DNA of 64,000 nucleotides from CBDBEU01 sp965204565 (GTDB lineage: Bacteria; Pseudomonadota; Alphaproteobacteria; Rhizobiales; TMED25). The notes under the pieces are model-generated. The model was given only the letters and a program-made list of their open reading frames with translations, was not told where the DNA came from and searched no databases. Of this stretch, positions 7,928-20,560 are shown piece by piece (position 1 is the stretch's first letter; each line of letters starts with the position of its first letter). The position numbers were made by a program, and so were the translations under genes. The stretch spans positions 310,001-374,000 of the forward strand of contig CBDBEU010000003.1 in NCBI GenBank assembly GCA_965204565.1, written 5' to 3'.

Positions 7928-10103
7928 TTGAGCCTCGAAACGCTTGGAATACCTGAGATTTTTGATGCCGCGCAGGTTGAAGACTGGCTGGTTCAGGCGG
8001 TCGGCAGCATTGCCGGTATTGAGGAGCTGGTCGCCGGGCTCGCCACGGTAATCGATGGCGCCGGACTTCCCATCGACCGGCTGAGCGTCGGCGTGCCGTT
8101 CCTGCTGCCGCATATCCTTGGCATGCAGGTCTTGTGGGCTCGCGGCAGCCCGATCGAGCGGCGTCACATTCCGGCGGGACCAGATTCCAGCCGGCAACTT
8201 GAGGACAGTCCCGTAGCGACTATGCAGTGCTTGCGGTGCGTTTTTCCGATTAGACATTCAACGCGCTCACCGGAGGGCTTTGCCGACGCCTCGCTCGGGG
8301 TGCTGATGGTCAATCTGGCGCCGGTGCTGGAAGTGCGCACATTACGCTATTTCGCGCGTTCGCTGCTCAATGTCTATGTCGGCCCGACCGCCAGCGGACG
8401 GGTTCTGGACGGTGCAGCGCGGCGAGGGTGCGCAGATCGACGTTGTCATCTGGTTTTGCGATCTGCGCGGCTCGACCGATCTGGCAAACACACTCGAAGG
8501 TGCGGAGTTGATCGGGCTGTTGAATGATTTTTTGGTGCGGTGACCAGCGCCATTATCGATCATGGCGGCGAGGTGTTGAAGTTCATCGGCGATTCGGTGC
8601 TGGCCATCTTTCCCTGCGGCGAGCGTCCGCCGGTCAGATGGACACCCTGCCGACCCCTGTCTGCTACTTGGAATCGGGTGACGAGAGCGCATTTGCGGCC
8701 GCGATGCGGGTCGGCCCTTTACCTGGGTTGTGGTTCGGGATTCGGTTTCGCCGGGGCCGGGCTATGACACGGCGCCTTTGCGCTCCCGGAACAGGAGCCG
8801 TTTCATGTTGAATGCGATCCTGGCCATGCCGATCCTGGCCATGCCGATCCTGGCCCTCGCCCGGTCGATGCCGATGGTGCGGACGAAGAGCCCCATTCGT
8901 GCCTTCATCCCGGCGAAGGGATGTTCGATCGCGGATCGGACCTTCGACCGTGCGGCATTGGCCCTCTCGTGATGCACGGGCATTGGTTTGCCGGTCGGGC
9001 GGCGGAAATGGACCTTCGGGGTCAGCCTGGCCCGGGCGATTTTCTTCTCGTTCTTCTGCGACCGATACGTCGTGTCCGCCCGGACAGTCGAGCCGGTGTT
9101 CGCCTGATCCGGAAGCCCGCCCGGTACGCGTCCGTCATGACGGGCGGCGTCGGTGACGATCCATGTCCGGACGAAGCCGTGGCGCCGGTCGGCATTGATA
9201 TGGGATTTGCAGCCGAATACCGGCGTGGCGATTGCGCCCATCGCCGGTGCCGTCCGGGCGCGTCTTCTTGCGCCCTCGCTTGAGCGTCCAACGCGCGTCG
9301 CGATCCTTTTGCGCCGGTTTCCGGGGATTGGCCTGCCAATCAGGCGGGATGCCCCCGCCCTTGACGATCTCCTTCCCGGCATCGGTCATGCGCCGGCGCG
9401 GGGCCGCCACGATGGCGGCATCGACGATCTGCCCGCGCCCATGGCGAGATATCCGGCGTCCTTAAGATGCGCATCGAACCGGGCGAAGAGTTTCCCCACC
9501 GCGCCGGTCCGCACCAGGGCTTCCCGGAACCGCCGGATGGTCGTCTCGTCCGGCGCCCGCCCGCCGTCATCGAGGCTGAGGAAACGGCCAAAGCTGCGCC
9601 GGTCCATGATTTGGAACGCCGCCTGCGCATCCGACAGACCGTAGAGCGCCTGGATCACCGGCACCTTGAAGATGAGGACCGGGTCCATCGGCGGGCGCCC
9701 GCCCTGCCTGCCATCGGAACGATCAAGCGTCGCATCCAACTCTGGCCGGCAACTCTGGCCGGAAGAGCTCGAAGTCGATAACCCCGGCAAACCGCTCCAG
9801 CGGATCTCCGCCTTCGATAACCCCGCGTAGCGCTCATCCGGATCGAACAACCCGCGCTGTGCAGGTCGCTTGATAGCCCGACGGGATCACGCCAACATGC
9901 TCAAAGCCAAGGGCGTCCAGATGCCCATCGGCCGCACGCGCGGCAAGGGACGGGGACGCACTTCAGCGCATCGCCGCGCTCAATATCAAGATGGTGGCCA
10001 ATGGCGGACAGGCAATCAGCATGGGGGTGGCGCTCCATGTCGGCCGCGTGTTTTTCGGCAATGTCGGCGGCGAGGACCGGCTCGTTCCATTTCAAGAGGA
10101 TTA
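7928..10103 (+). pseudogene. class III adenylate/guanylate cyclase, frameshifted and interrupted by an IS5-family element
   Basis: A TTG start at 7928 has a strong AGGAGG 6 bp upstream. The N-terminal 160 residues are a sensory region. The cyclase domain then appears in another frame: IDVVIWFCDLRGSTD carries the first metal-binding Asp, and GGEVLKFIGDSVLAIF carries the second. Breaks lie near 8411 and at a T homopolymer near 8531. At 8639 an IS5-type element interrupts the gene. About 100 bp beyond its far end (9962-10103) a C-terminal cyclase piece resumes with GVALHVGRVFFGNVGGEDRL, then stops at TAG. The 9864-9961 stretch between is unassigned. This was probably the cyclase partner of the cNMP-binding protein upstream and is now inactive. 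Confidence 0.8.
8639..9863 (-). mobile_element. IS5-family element, copy 1 (5'-truncated, transposase degenerate)
   Basis: The minus strand encodes IS5-family transposase pieces in several frames: DPVLIFKVPVIQALYGLSDA, DETTIRRFREALVRTGAVGK and, nearer the 3' end, an HPFAGMKARMGLFVRTIG block. The sequence closely matches the 20731-21929 copy in reverse orientation. The 3' end (TGGACACCCTGC at 8639) corresponds to the terminus of that copy. The 5' end stops at about 9863, losing roughly 75 bp including the terminal repeat and start codon. Relative to copy 2 it keeps about 60 bp more in the middle of the transposase. It interrupts the cyclase gene. Confidence 0.85.
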
Positions 10104-10160
10104 GCGGCTAGCAGACGGTTTATGTGCAGGCAGAGACGGGCAATTGAGGGCAATGCCCGC

Positions 10161-10811
10161 CTAGGTGGTGGCTCTGATTGCGGCGATATTTTCAGCCACG
10201 GCGCCGCCGGCAAATACAGCCGAGCCGGCAACCAGCACATCGGCGCCCGCCGGTGCACACAGCCCTGCGGTTGCCGGTGTCACCCCGCCATCGACCTCAA
10301 GGCGAATGTTGCGCCCGGCGATCATCGCGCGCACCGATGCGATCTTGTCCAACATCGGCTCGATGAATGACTGGCCGCCAAAGCCCGGATTGACGGTCAT
10401 CACTAGCACCAGATCGAGCTGGTCCAGAACATGGGCGATGGCGCCGGGCGGCGTTGCCGGGTTGAGCGCCACACCGGCCTTCTTCCCGAGTTGGCGAATG
10501 AGCCCCAGCGTGCGGTGGAGGTGGGGGTCTGCTTCGGCATGCACGGTGATGATATCGGCTCCGGCCTCGGCAAAGGCGGCGATGTAGGGATCAGCGGGCG
10601 CGATCATCAGATGCACATCGAGGGGAAGCTTTGTGACCGGCCGCAATGCAGCGACCACCGGTGCGCCGATGGTGATGTTGGGCACGAAATGCCCGTCCAT
10701 CACGTCGACATGGATCCAATCAGCGCCGGCGCTCTCAAGCGCACGCACCTCCTCGCCAAGCCGCGCGAAATCGGCCGACAGGATCGAGGGCGCGATCAGA
10801 ATGCCGGCCAT
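10161..10811 (-). CDS. rpe: ribulose-phosphate 3-epimerase
   Basis: The 216-residue product interconverts D-ribulose 5-phosphate and D-xylulose 5-phosphate in the pentose phosphate and Calvin pathways. The start MAGILIAPSILSADFARLGE is the textbook Rpe opening. Further signatures are WIHVDVMDGHFVPNITIG (metal ligands and catalytic Asp), HLMI, MTVNPGFGGQSF and EVDGG near the phosphate site. The length is normal for the family. The frame stays open upstream into an IS remnant, so ATG 10811 was chosen by homology. The IS427-like element ends 20 bp upstream of the start (10831) and has probably displaced the native promoter. The cyclase relic lies downstream. Confidence 0.95.
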   Translation of the reverse strand: MAGILIAPSILSADFARLGEEVRALESAGADWIHVDVMDGHFVPNITIGAPVVAALRPVTKLPLDVHLMIAPADPYIAAFAEAGADIITVHAEADPHLHRTLGLIRQLGKKAGVALNPATPPGAIAHVLDQLDLVLVMTVNPGFGGQSFIEPMLDKIASVRAMIAGRNIRLEVDGGVTPATAGLCAPAGADVLVAGSAVFAGGAVAENIAAIRATT

Positions 10812-10830
10812 GGCGAGGACGGTCTCCTGT

Positions 10831-11391
10831 CTAGGGTACTCATTATAGCCACGAGATGAGGGCTGCGGCGAGCGCGATAGATAGCTGCCATGACGTTTTT
10901 GTGCTGCGCTCGAAGCGAGTTGCGATGCGCCGCCAGTCTTTGAGGCGGCAGAACATGCGCTCGATGATATTTCGCTCCCCTTAGATGGCCTGATCGTAGT
11001 GATATCTGATCTTGCGGGTCTTTCGCGGCGGGATGACGGGCTCGGTCCCGCGCTCTTCAAGCCATTCGCGCAGTTCCCGGCTGTCACGGCCTTTGTCGGC
11101 GACAAGTTCGGCGGATGGCGGCATGGCCTCGATGCAGCGCTGTGCGACCTTGCAATCATGCACGTTTCCGGGCGTCGGGAGTAGGACGCATGGACGATCC
11201 CGCTCGGCACAGGACGATCATCAACGCGGTTCTTGCCGCGCACGCGCACATCGGTCGGCAGAAGCGGCGCGATCCGAGCCTGCTGAGAATCGGAAAACCA
11301 GAAGAAATCACACATCGCGTTACCTCCTCATCGGAGGCAATGAAACATCCTCAGATCAAATCGGGAAGACGGTTATTGGGGCCAGACCTAG
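10831..11391 (-). mobile_element. internally deleted IS5-family (IS427-like) element with CTAG target duplication
   Basis: The element body is 10835-11387, flanked on both sides by CTAG (10831-10834 and 11388-11391), consistent with the short duplications of the IS427 group. The minus strand begins a transposase MCDFFWFSDSQQARIAPLLP near 11315, then jumps from its N-terminal domain to the DDE-region relic, so the middle is deleted. The C-terminal part ends near the inner end reading TCATTATAGCCACGAGATGA. Similar ends occur at 35657 and 37620. At about 550 bp it cannot be autonomous. It lies exactly between the bioY stop codon and the rpe start. Confidence 0.8.
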
Positions 11392-11990
11392 TTTTCTGAC
11401 TGTCCGGCGTGCCCGGGTCGCTGGTCGACCAGCGACCAAGCCAGCGGCAACACCGCTGCGGCAAGGCCGATCTTGAACACCTCACCCCAGATGAAGGGCG
11501 TGAGGCCATCGACGATGGCTTTTTCCATCCCGCTGAGATTAGCCAGCCAGGCAACGCCGAACATGGAAATGAAAGCGGTGCCGATGGCCATGGCGATGGT
11601 GGTCATCAGCCAGTTGCGGCTCCAGCCGCGCTCGGCCAGAGCGCCGACAACGATGGCAGCGAGAAGAAAGCCCGCAAGATAGCCACCGGTGGGGCCTACC
11701 ATATAGGCAAGGCCGCTGCCGCCTGCGAACACTGGCAAGCCCATCGCACCTTCTGCCAGATAGAGCGCCACCGTGGCTCCGCCGAGCCTTGAGCCATAGG
11801 CAAAACCGATCACCAGAATGGCGAAGGTCTGCATGGTCATGGGCACTGGATAGAAGGGGATGTTGATCTTGGCCGAAATGGTGATTGCGATGGTACCAAG
11901 GACGGCAAGCGTGATCATCCACAAGGGTTTGGTGAACCGTTCGGCAAGAACTGCCTTGGCGAGGGGTGCGGAAAGGGCGTACGTGGTCAT
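11388..11990 (-). CDS. bioY: biotin transporter substrate-binding (S) component BioY
   Basis: This 200-residue, highly hydrophobic protein has about six membrane segments. BioY features are PFYPVPMTMQTFAILVIGFA near the second helix, then a GLPVFAGGSGLAYMVGPTGG loop that forms the biotin site region. BioY is the S-unit of an ECF importer and can work with EcfA/EcfT or alone; no bioM/bioN genes are visible here. The terminal TAG (11388-11390) is part of the CTAG duplicated by IS insertion, so the C-terminus sits exactly at the IS junction and the native tail may have been altered. GGAG lies 8 bp before the ATG. Confidence 0.92.
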   Translation of the reverse strand: MTTYALSAPLAKAVLAERFTKPLWMITLAVLGTIAITISAKINIPFYPVPMTMQTFAILVIGFAYGSRLGGATVALYLAEGAMGLPVFAGGSGLAYMVGPTGGYLAGFLLAAIVVGALAERGWSRNWLMTTIAMAIGTAFISMFGVAWLANLSGMEKAIVDGLTPFIWGEVFKIGLAAAVLPLAWSLVDQRPGHAGQSEN

Positions 11991-12088
11991 GGGGCGTCTC
12001 CGGTCAAAGTCGCGCTTTTATGTCTCAGGCGGCAGATCATGTGTCAAGGGCCATTGGGATGCATGGGAGCCAAGCAGCGCCAAAAGAT

Positions 12089-12283
12089 CTACCCGCCGAT
12101 CAGCCCGGCAGCACCGTCACCACTCCCCAATTTGGATAAAGTGTCTCTTGATAATCGAATAATCACATTATCCTCCTTGGCGTCTCGTAATTTTCTGTCA
12201 AGCTCTTTTCTGGCCTCCATGTTTTCCCTGCGAGCGCCATCAAGATCACATTGGCGGAATCCAAATAACCAGAAAATTGGCAT
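12089..12283 (-). CDS. small hypothetical protein, second gene of an AT-rich cassette
   Basis: This 64-residue product starts MPIFWLFGFRQCDLDGARRE; a GTG one codon earlier is possible. The N-terminus is hydrophobic and the middle (ENMEARKELDRKLRDAKEDN) is a charged, probably helical or coiled-coil stretch, followed by a glycine-rich tail. Its ATG overlaps the TGA of the preceding small gene (TGATG), which argues for translational coupling and makes both more credible. Base composition is more AT-rich than the neighbours, suggesting acquisition. I do not recognise the family; small phage-encoded accessory proteins have this look. Confidence 0.5.
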   Translation of the reverse strand: MPIFWLFGFRQCDLDGARRENMEARKELDRKLRDAKEDNVIIRLSRDTLSKLGSGDGAAGLIGG

Positions 12284-12459
12284 CACTCAACTCCTATGTC
12301 CAAAGCCACTTTTCTCCAAAAATCAGCTTGTTCTTTATGTATATCACGCATTTCTCTTTGTAGATTTCTATTTTCAATCCATAATTTGAAAACTACAAAA
12401 GCCAGAAAAGCATTTACACCTCCTGCGGATAAAATTTCCCCCCAAGGTATATCTTGCAT
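12283..12459 (-). CDS. small membrane protein with one TM helix (phage holin-like architecture)
   Basis: The frame encodes 58 residues: MQDIPWGEILSAGGVNAFLA, a hydrophobic helix AFLAFVVFKLWI (about 17-28), then an amphipathic charged tail with NRNLQREMRDIHKEQADFW. A TAGGA Shine-Dalgarno lies about 8 bp before the ATG. Short N-terminus, one TM helix and a charged helical tail is the layout of BhlA-type holin-like or phage small membrane proteins, but no family is assigned. The gene overlaps the next by 1 bp. It is AT-rich compared with its surroundings and may be a prophage remnant. Confidence 0.5.
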   Translation of the reverse strand: MQDIPWGEILSAGGVNAFLAFVVFKLWIENRNLQREMRDIHKEQADFWRKVALDIGVE

Positions 12460-12621
12460 GGAGTAATCCTACCTGAACAAGCCCAATTTCACATGTGCTG
12501 AAAATTCCATACCCTCCCTGAAACCAGCACACAACACCAAATATAAATCATGGCACTAAATCAGACCCAGGAGCCACTAAAAACAACCTTTGCAATTGAT
12601 TGCACTACATAGTTTCAGACT

Positions 12622-13005
12622 CTACCAGAACAAGAGCCACATCTCCGCTTCAAGATCATCGACGCTTTTGATGGCATAGGCACCGCCAACGCTGCGGCGG
12701 CGTTCTATGTCGAGCAGAATGTTCCCGGTCTTGGCCTCGATTGCGCGAAAGCGCAGGCGCACTTCGGTGGAGCCGCTCCACAAAGCTGGCAGCGAAATGA
12801 CAAAATGAGGGCCCAGTTCGCTGACCTGAATCAGGATGATGGTATCGGTGCCGGCTGCGCGTGCGGGTTCTTTCTGGTCAGGCCGCCAGGCGGTCTGCGG
12901 ATAAACCTCAACGGTTCCCAGATCGCGCTCCTAGCCGGAACATAGCGGCGGCTGGCCAAGCGAGGGGGTGTTTTCAATCTGGGTCGACACACAGTCGGCG
13001 AGCAT
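12622..13005 (-). pseudogene. hypothetical (possible lipoprotein) gene with in-frame amber
   Basis: One minus-strand frame reads through 384 bp with good coding character, interrupted only by TAG at 12931-12933. Before the stop are VSTQIENTPSLGQPPLCSG; after it, ERDLGTVEVYPQTAWRPDQK, then HFVISLPALWSGSTEVRLRF and a C-terminus ending AEMWLLFW. The stop lies in a CTAGG context, consistent with an original CAG (Gln) in CCAGG. A Cys shortly after the putative Met 13005 could mark a lipobox, but the real start is uncertain. Function unknown. Confidence 0.5.
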
Positions 13006-13119
13006 GATCACCAACAATCAGGCTGGCACACTGCGGCCGCCGGTATCAGGCCAGCGACAATTCCAACTCACTTCACACATCAACACTGCTCACTCTTGCT
13101 TACTCAGTGTGACAGTCAG

Positions 13120-13375
13120 GTGACGGCGCAGCACAAAGCTCCACGCCGTCTGCGACCACAAGGGCCGCCCCATGTTTTTGTCAATCGCGTCCTGCTCCCG
13201 ACGCCCGGAAACGTGCATGATTGCAAGGTCGCATAGCGCTGCATCAAGGCCATGCCGCCATCCGCCGAACTTGTCGCCGGCAAGGGCCGTGACAGCCGGG
13301 AACTGCGCGAACAGCTTGAAGAGCGCGGGACCGGGCCCGTCATCCCGCCGCGAAAGAACCGCACGCCGCACCCTC
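13120..13375 (+). mobile_element. IS5-family (IS427-like) transposase remnant
   Basis: This stretch closely resembles part of the elements at 10835-11387 and 35657-37620. It contains the blocks for 'LHAVCDHKGRPMFLSIASC', then 'TCMIARS' and the ELVAGKGRDSRELREQLEER region that follows the second DDE acidic residue. Only the central to C-terminal piece survives; no ends or duplications are visible. Downstream, 13376-13516 holds no gene that I can support. Confidence 0.7.
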
Positions 13376-13516
13376 CATCCCCCGCCCTCTGCCAAAGGCA
13401 CGAAGGCTATCAATGGTGGAATATCACTCCGGCCAATCAGGCCGCTTCACCGGGGGAGTATCGCTCCGGCGTTCTCAGGTCGCATTGTTGCTCTATCTCT
13501 ATACGGCAGATCGCAA

Positions 13517-13939
13517 CTAGGCTGGCTTTCGCCCCAGCCCCATACTCTTCGCGAGCTTCGACCGCGCTGCCGCATATTCCGGCGCGACCATCGGATAGTC
13601 GTGCTTCAAATTCCACTTCGCCCGGTACTGGTCTGGCGTTAGTTCGTGGTTCGACGACAGATGCCGCTTGATCGATTTGAAACGTTTGCCGCATTCGAGG
13701 CAGGCAATGCTATCGGGCTTGACTGAGGAGCGAGGTGAGACCGCTGGCTCTTTTGGAGCGTCTTCGGGTTGAGGAGCATTGTCGAGACCAGATAGTGCAG
13801 CATGTACCGTTGCAATCAGTGCCGGTATCTCGGTCACCCCGATCGTATTGTGTCTTACATAAGCTGCAACGATATCAGCAGCCATCGCCATGTTCGATCT
13901 ATCGTCAGTTGCGGTTGGTGGTGAGCTAATATCTGTCAT
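13517..13939 (-). CDS. mucR: Ros/MucR family zinc-finger transcriptional regulator
   Basis: This 140-residue protein has the MucR fold. The N-terminal half (AADIVAAYVRHNTIGVTEIP) is the oligomerisation region typical of the family. The zinc finger is CLECGKRFKSIKRHLSSNH, with Cys-x2-Cys-x9-His-x4-His spacing. The conserved tail is LTPDQYRAKWNLKHDYPMVAPEYAA. MucR/Ros proteins bind AT-rich DNA and repress exopolysaccharide, virulence or horizontally acquired genes in Rhizobiales. The normal length and ends suggest it is intact. It stands alone, between IS remnants and the rrn-proximal inverted repeat. It may bear on the glycosyltransferase operon, but that is speculation. Confidence 0.93.
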   Translation of the reverse strand: MTDISSPPTATDDRSNMAMAADIVAAYVRHNTIGVTEIPALIATVHAALSGLDNAPQPEDAPKEPAVSPRSSVKPDSIACLECGKRFKSIKRHLSSNHELTPDQYRAKWNLKHDYPMVAPEYAAARSKLAKSMGLGRKPA

Positions 13940-14040
13940 TATGTATGCCCTCTTTGTTTGCCATCGTGAGTTTTATTGGAATGTAAACATCCAACAGTAT
14001 CGGAATGAATTGAGAATCACTAGGCTCAGGACCCAATAAC

Positions 14041-14178
14041 CAGCAATTTCCGGTAGAAATAATTCCCTCTCATTGACGGCTTTTACGGTCGGGCTGCAAT
14101 GAGCGGGTGGTCGGCGCACGCATGGCTGATGGCCGGGCAGTTGCCCGGACAACGAGGTTTCGGCGAAGGGCGGGACGG
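14041..14178 (+). repeat. left arm of ~138-bp near-perfect inverted repeat
   Basis: The arm begins CAGCAATTTCCGGTAGAAAT and ends near GGCGAAGGGCGGGACGG. Its reverse complement occurs at 14475-14612 with only about one mismatch seen near the inner end. The arms flank about 296 bp that encode a transposase C-terminal relic. Such long arms are far beyond ordinary IS terminal repeats (10-40 bp) and could extrude a cruciform or arise from a palindromic duplication. Confidence 0.85.
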
Positions 14179-14179
14179 A

Positions 14180-14407
14180 TATAACTTCGAGCACAACTTC
14201 GGGCACGGCAACAACCATCCGGCGGACGTTTTCGCGACGCTCGCCTTCCTGATCGATCAAGTGCAACAGCACTGCTGCCCGCTGTTCGGGAAGGCGCGAG
14301 AGCACCGGGAGCGCATCCTCTCCCTTTGGGACAGGATGCGCAGCCTGTTGCAGAACTTGCGCATCACGGACTGGCAGACTTTCTATCTTGCATGTCAGGG
14401 GAGATGA
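14180..14407 (+). pseudogene. transposase C-terminal fragment between inverted-repeat arms
   Basis: The plus strand reads YNFEHNFGHGNNHPADVFAT, then FLIDQVQQHCC, and ends at TGA 14407 after DWQTFYLACQGR. The HNFGHG motif followed by a helical FLxDxxQ stretch is the C-terminal signature of transposases I recognise but cannot place in an IS family with confidence. The N-terminal and catalytic parts are absent. Upstream residues in the same frame come from the repeat arm. Confidence 0.55.
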
Positions 14408-14474
14408 AGAAACTGGAACTCGCAGCCTTGCTTCCCGACGGGCCGTAAGCTGCTCCGGCCACGCGCGACAGACA

Positions 14475-14612
14475 CCGTCCTGCCCTTCGCCGAAACCTCG
14501 TTGTCCGGGCAACTGCCCGGCCATCAGCCATGCGTGCGCCGACCACCCGCTCATTGCAGCCCGACCGTAAAAGCCGTCAATGAGAGGGAATTATTTCTAC
14601 CGGAAATTGCTG
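14475..14612 (-). repeat. right arm of ~138-bp inverted repeat
   Basis: This is the reverse complement of 14041-14178, ending CCGGAAATTGCTG at 14612. A strong promoter for the rrn operon starts 19 bp beyond it, so the structure abuts the rrn regulatory region. Confidence 0.85.
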
Positions 14613-14630
14613 CTTTTCGCCACAGAACAG

Positions 14631-14659
14631 TTGACACCTGATTGTAATATCCATATACA
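14631..14659 (+). promoter_or_regulatory. predicted sigma-70 promoter of the rrn operon
   Basis: TTGACA (14631-14636) is followed after 17 bp by TATACA (14654-14659), an almost consensus housekeeping promoter. It faces the 16S gene about 370 bp downstream, a usual distance for rrn leaders. The leader (14660-15032) has no supported protein gene. Confidence 0.65.
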
Positions 14660-14834
14660 TGCCAAGTTGCGTGGGGCTTGCGGAACCTTTTGTCCGTGCG
14701 ATTTTCGCGCTTAGAACGTGATTACCGTTCCCTAAGAGTGGGATCATGTCAGGCTGGCTGTCCTAGGATGGTTGGCATTTTGGCGTCTCGGAACTTGGTT
14801 GTGAGGTGCGTGGGATGGACAAACGGTTCGTTCC

Positions 14835-14846
14835 TGCTCTTTGACA
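14835..14846 (+). promoter_or_regulatory. boxA-like antitermination element in rrn leader
   Basis: TGCTCTTTGACA matches the boxA consensus (TGCTCTTTAACA) bound by NusB-NusE to make rRNA transcription resistant to Rho. It lies about 190 bp upstream of mature 16S, as expected in an rrn leader. Confidence 0.65.
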
Positions 14847-15032
14847 TTGTGGATTGGAAAGAGAAACGTGGGCGGCGGCGTCCTGGCGAGCCTGTCTATT
14901 GATCAGGTTCATGTGACTTCGCGGTCCTACGTTTCGGCACTCGTCAAAATACCAAGTGATGAAGTGAAGAAACTAGCGATCAGTTCCGGGTTTTTCCGTT
15001 TGAGGAATGCCCGGGCAACAGAGATCACACTC

Positions 15033-16541
<1,509 letters not shown>

Positions 16542-16680
16542 AGAACCCTCAGGGTCTGTCTCGTTCGCGAGCCAACCAACCGCCCTATCGGTTCCTCTTT
16601 TGAACAAAATGACTAGGCGGGATTCTGCCGTCCTCGTTTCTCTTTCCAGCGCGTCGCATATGGGGTCTGGGCGATCGATC

Positions 16681-16757
<77 letters not shown>

Positions 16758-16834
16758 TCGCCCAGGTTTTTCCCGTTGGCGGAAGATCACCGATACTGTC
16801 TCAAGCCCACCAGTTCAGGCTAACCAGCTACAAA

Positions 16835-16910
16835 GGGGCCATAGCTCAGTTGGGAGAGCGCCTGCTTTGCAAGCAGGAGGTCGTCGGTTCGATCCCGTCT
16901 GGCTCCACCA
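16835..16910 (+). tRNA. tRNA-Ala (anticodon TGC)
   Basis: The 76-nt cloverleaf starts GGGGCCATAGCTCAGTTGGG and ends GGCTCCACCA. The anticodon loop CTTTGCAAG shows TGC, and GTTCGATCC is the T-loop. It is the second spacer tRNA. Confidence 0.97.
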
Positions 16911-17139
16911 TCTGGCCTTTCGCCGGATGGACAAAATGCCGCGCAAGGAAATCTGTTTGCCGATTGCATGTCGCAATTGGCCGGTTGTTTGACATCGTGA
17001 AGAGGAAGAGTTGTCCGGATCCGTCGCTGATCATCTTGGTCGGGGGCGGGAGTTCGGACATCTCCGAGATGATCGCTGGTTTATAAATATATTCATTGAC
17101 GCATGACCGCTCGCACGGGCGGGCTTCGGCAATGGGTGT

Positions 17140-19967
<2,828 letters not shown>

Positions 19968-20078
19968 CACTCATTGTCCATGCCCGTTTTCTGATGGATG
20001 CTTGTCCATTGGGCAGCGGTTGGACGCCAGAAATCATCTCGCTCTCCCTCATCACGAAAATATGCTGCGCTTGCGCCA

Positions 20079-20197
20079 AGCCTGGTGACTTTAGCGAGGG
20101 GTCTGTACCCGATCCCATTCCGAACTCGGCCGTTAAACCCCTTTGCGCCGATGGTACTTCGTCTTAAGGCGCGGGAGAGTAGGACGTTGCCAGGCTT
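20079..20197 (+). rRNA. rrf: 5S ribosomal RNA
   Basis: The gene begins GCCTGGTGACTTTAGCGAGG and ends GGACGTTGCCAGGCTT. It contains CCCGATCCCATTCCGAACTC and GCCGATGGTACTTCGTCTTA, standard 5S blocks. The terminal stem continues outside the mature RNA: TGCTGCGCTTGCGCCAAGCC upstream pairs with the sequence to about 20212, giving a long precursor stem for processing. No tRNA-fMet follows, unlike many related operons. Confidence 0.95.
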
Positions 20198-20297
20198 GGC
20201 GCAAGCGCAGCAGTCAAAACCGCCGCACCCCGGTCCGAAAGGCGTGGGGCGCAAAATGCCAACTCCAATCAACTTAAATCCAGAATCGACTATTGCT

Positions 20298-20339
20298 GAA
20301 AAACCGGCTGCGGCGGGCAGTGCCGCTTGTCGGCTTTTT
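20298..20339 (+). terminator. rho-independent terminator of the rrn operon
   Basis: A GC-rich hairpin (GCGGC...GCCGC) extended by CCG/CGG pairs is flanked by an A-run before and a T-run (GGCTTTTT) after. It lies about 100 bp beyond 5S and would end the rrn transcript. Confidence 0.65.
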
Positions 20340-20560
20340 GGCTGGCGCCACCACAAGTTAGCGACGCCGGCCTGCCGGTTTGTCCCCCGGGGCTGTACGA
20401 GATGATCCAGCCTTTGAGTTGGAACCTGACCACGGTCCAATCGGCGGTTTGGCCGATCAGGGTTGCAGCGTATGGGATTGTTGGCCTCCTCGGCAACACG
20501 GTTTTGTCTTAAGCCCCCTAGAACTGTGCCGGTTTTTGGTCAGGAGTTGGGGAGGTTGTC
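20340..20560. other. intergenic, no gene supported
   Basis: Between the rrn terminator and the IS3 orfA start no convincing coding region is seen. A short plus-strand frame ending near 20512 has no recognisable family. The last 40 bp, from TAGAACTGTGCCGG (about 20518), may be the left terminal repeat of the IS3 relic. Confidence 0.4.

Noticed and set aside
9864..9961. Resolvase-like fragment (ARRDHANMLKAKGVQ) between IS5 and the cyclase tail
   Set aside because: Only about 30 codons with a weak resemblance to recombinase linkers; too short to support.
10161..11315. Single 384-residue protein joining a transposase start to Rpe
   Set aside because: The frame happens to stay open across the IS remnant; Rpe homology begins at 10811 and the upstream residues are IS sequence in a mixed frame.
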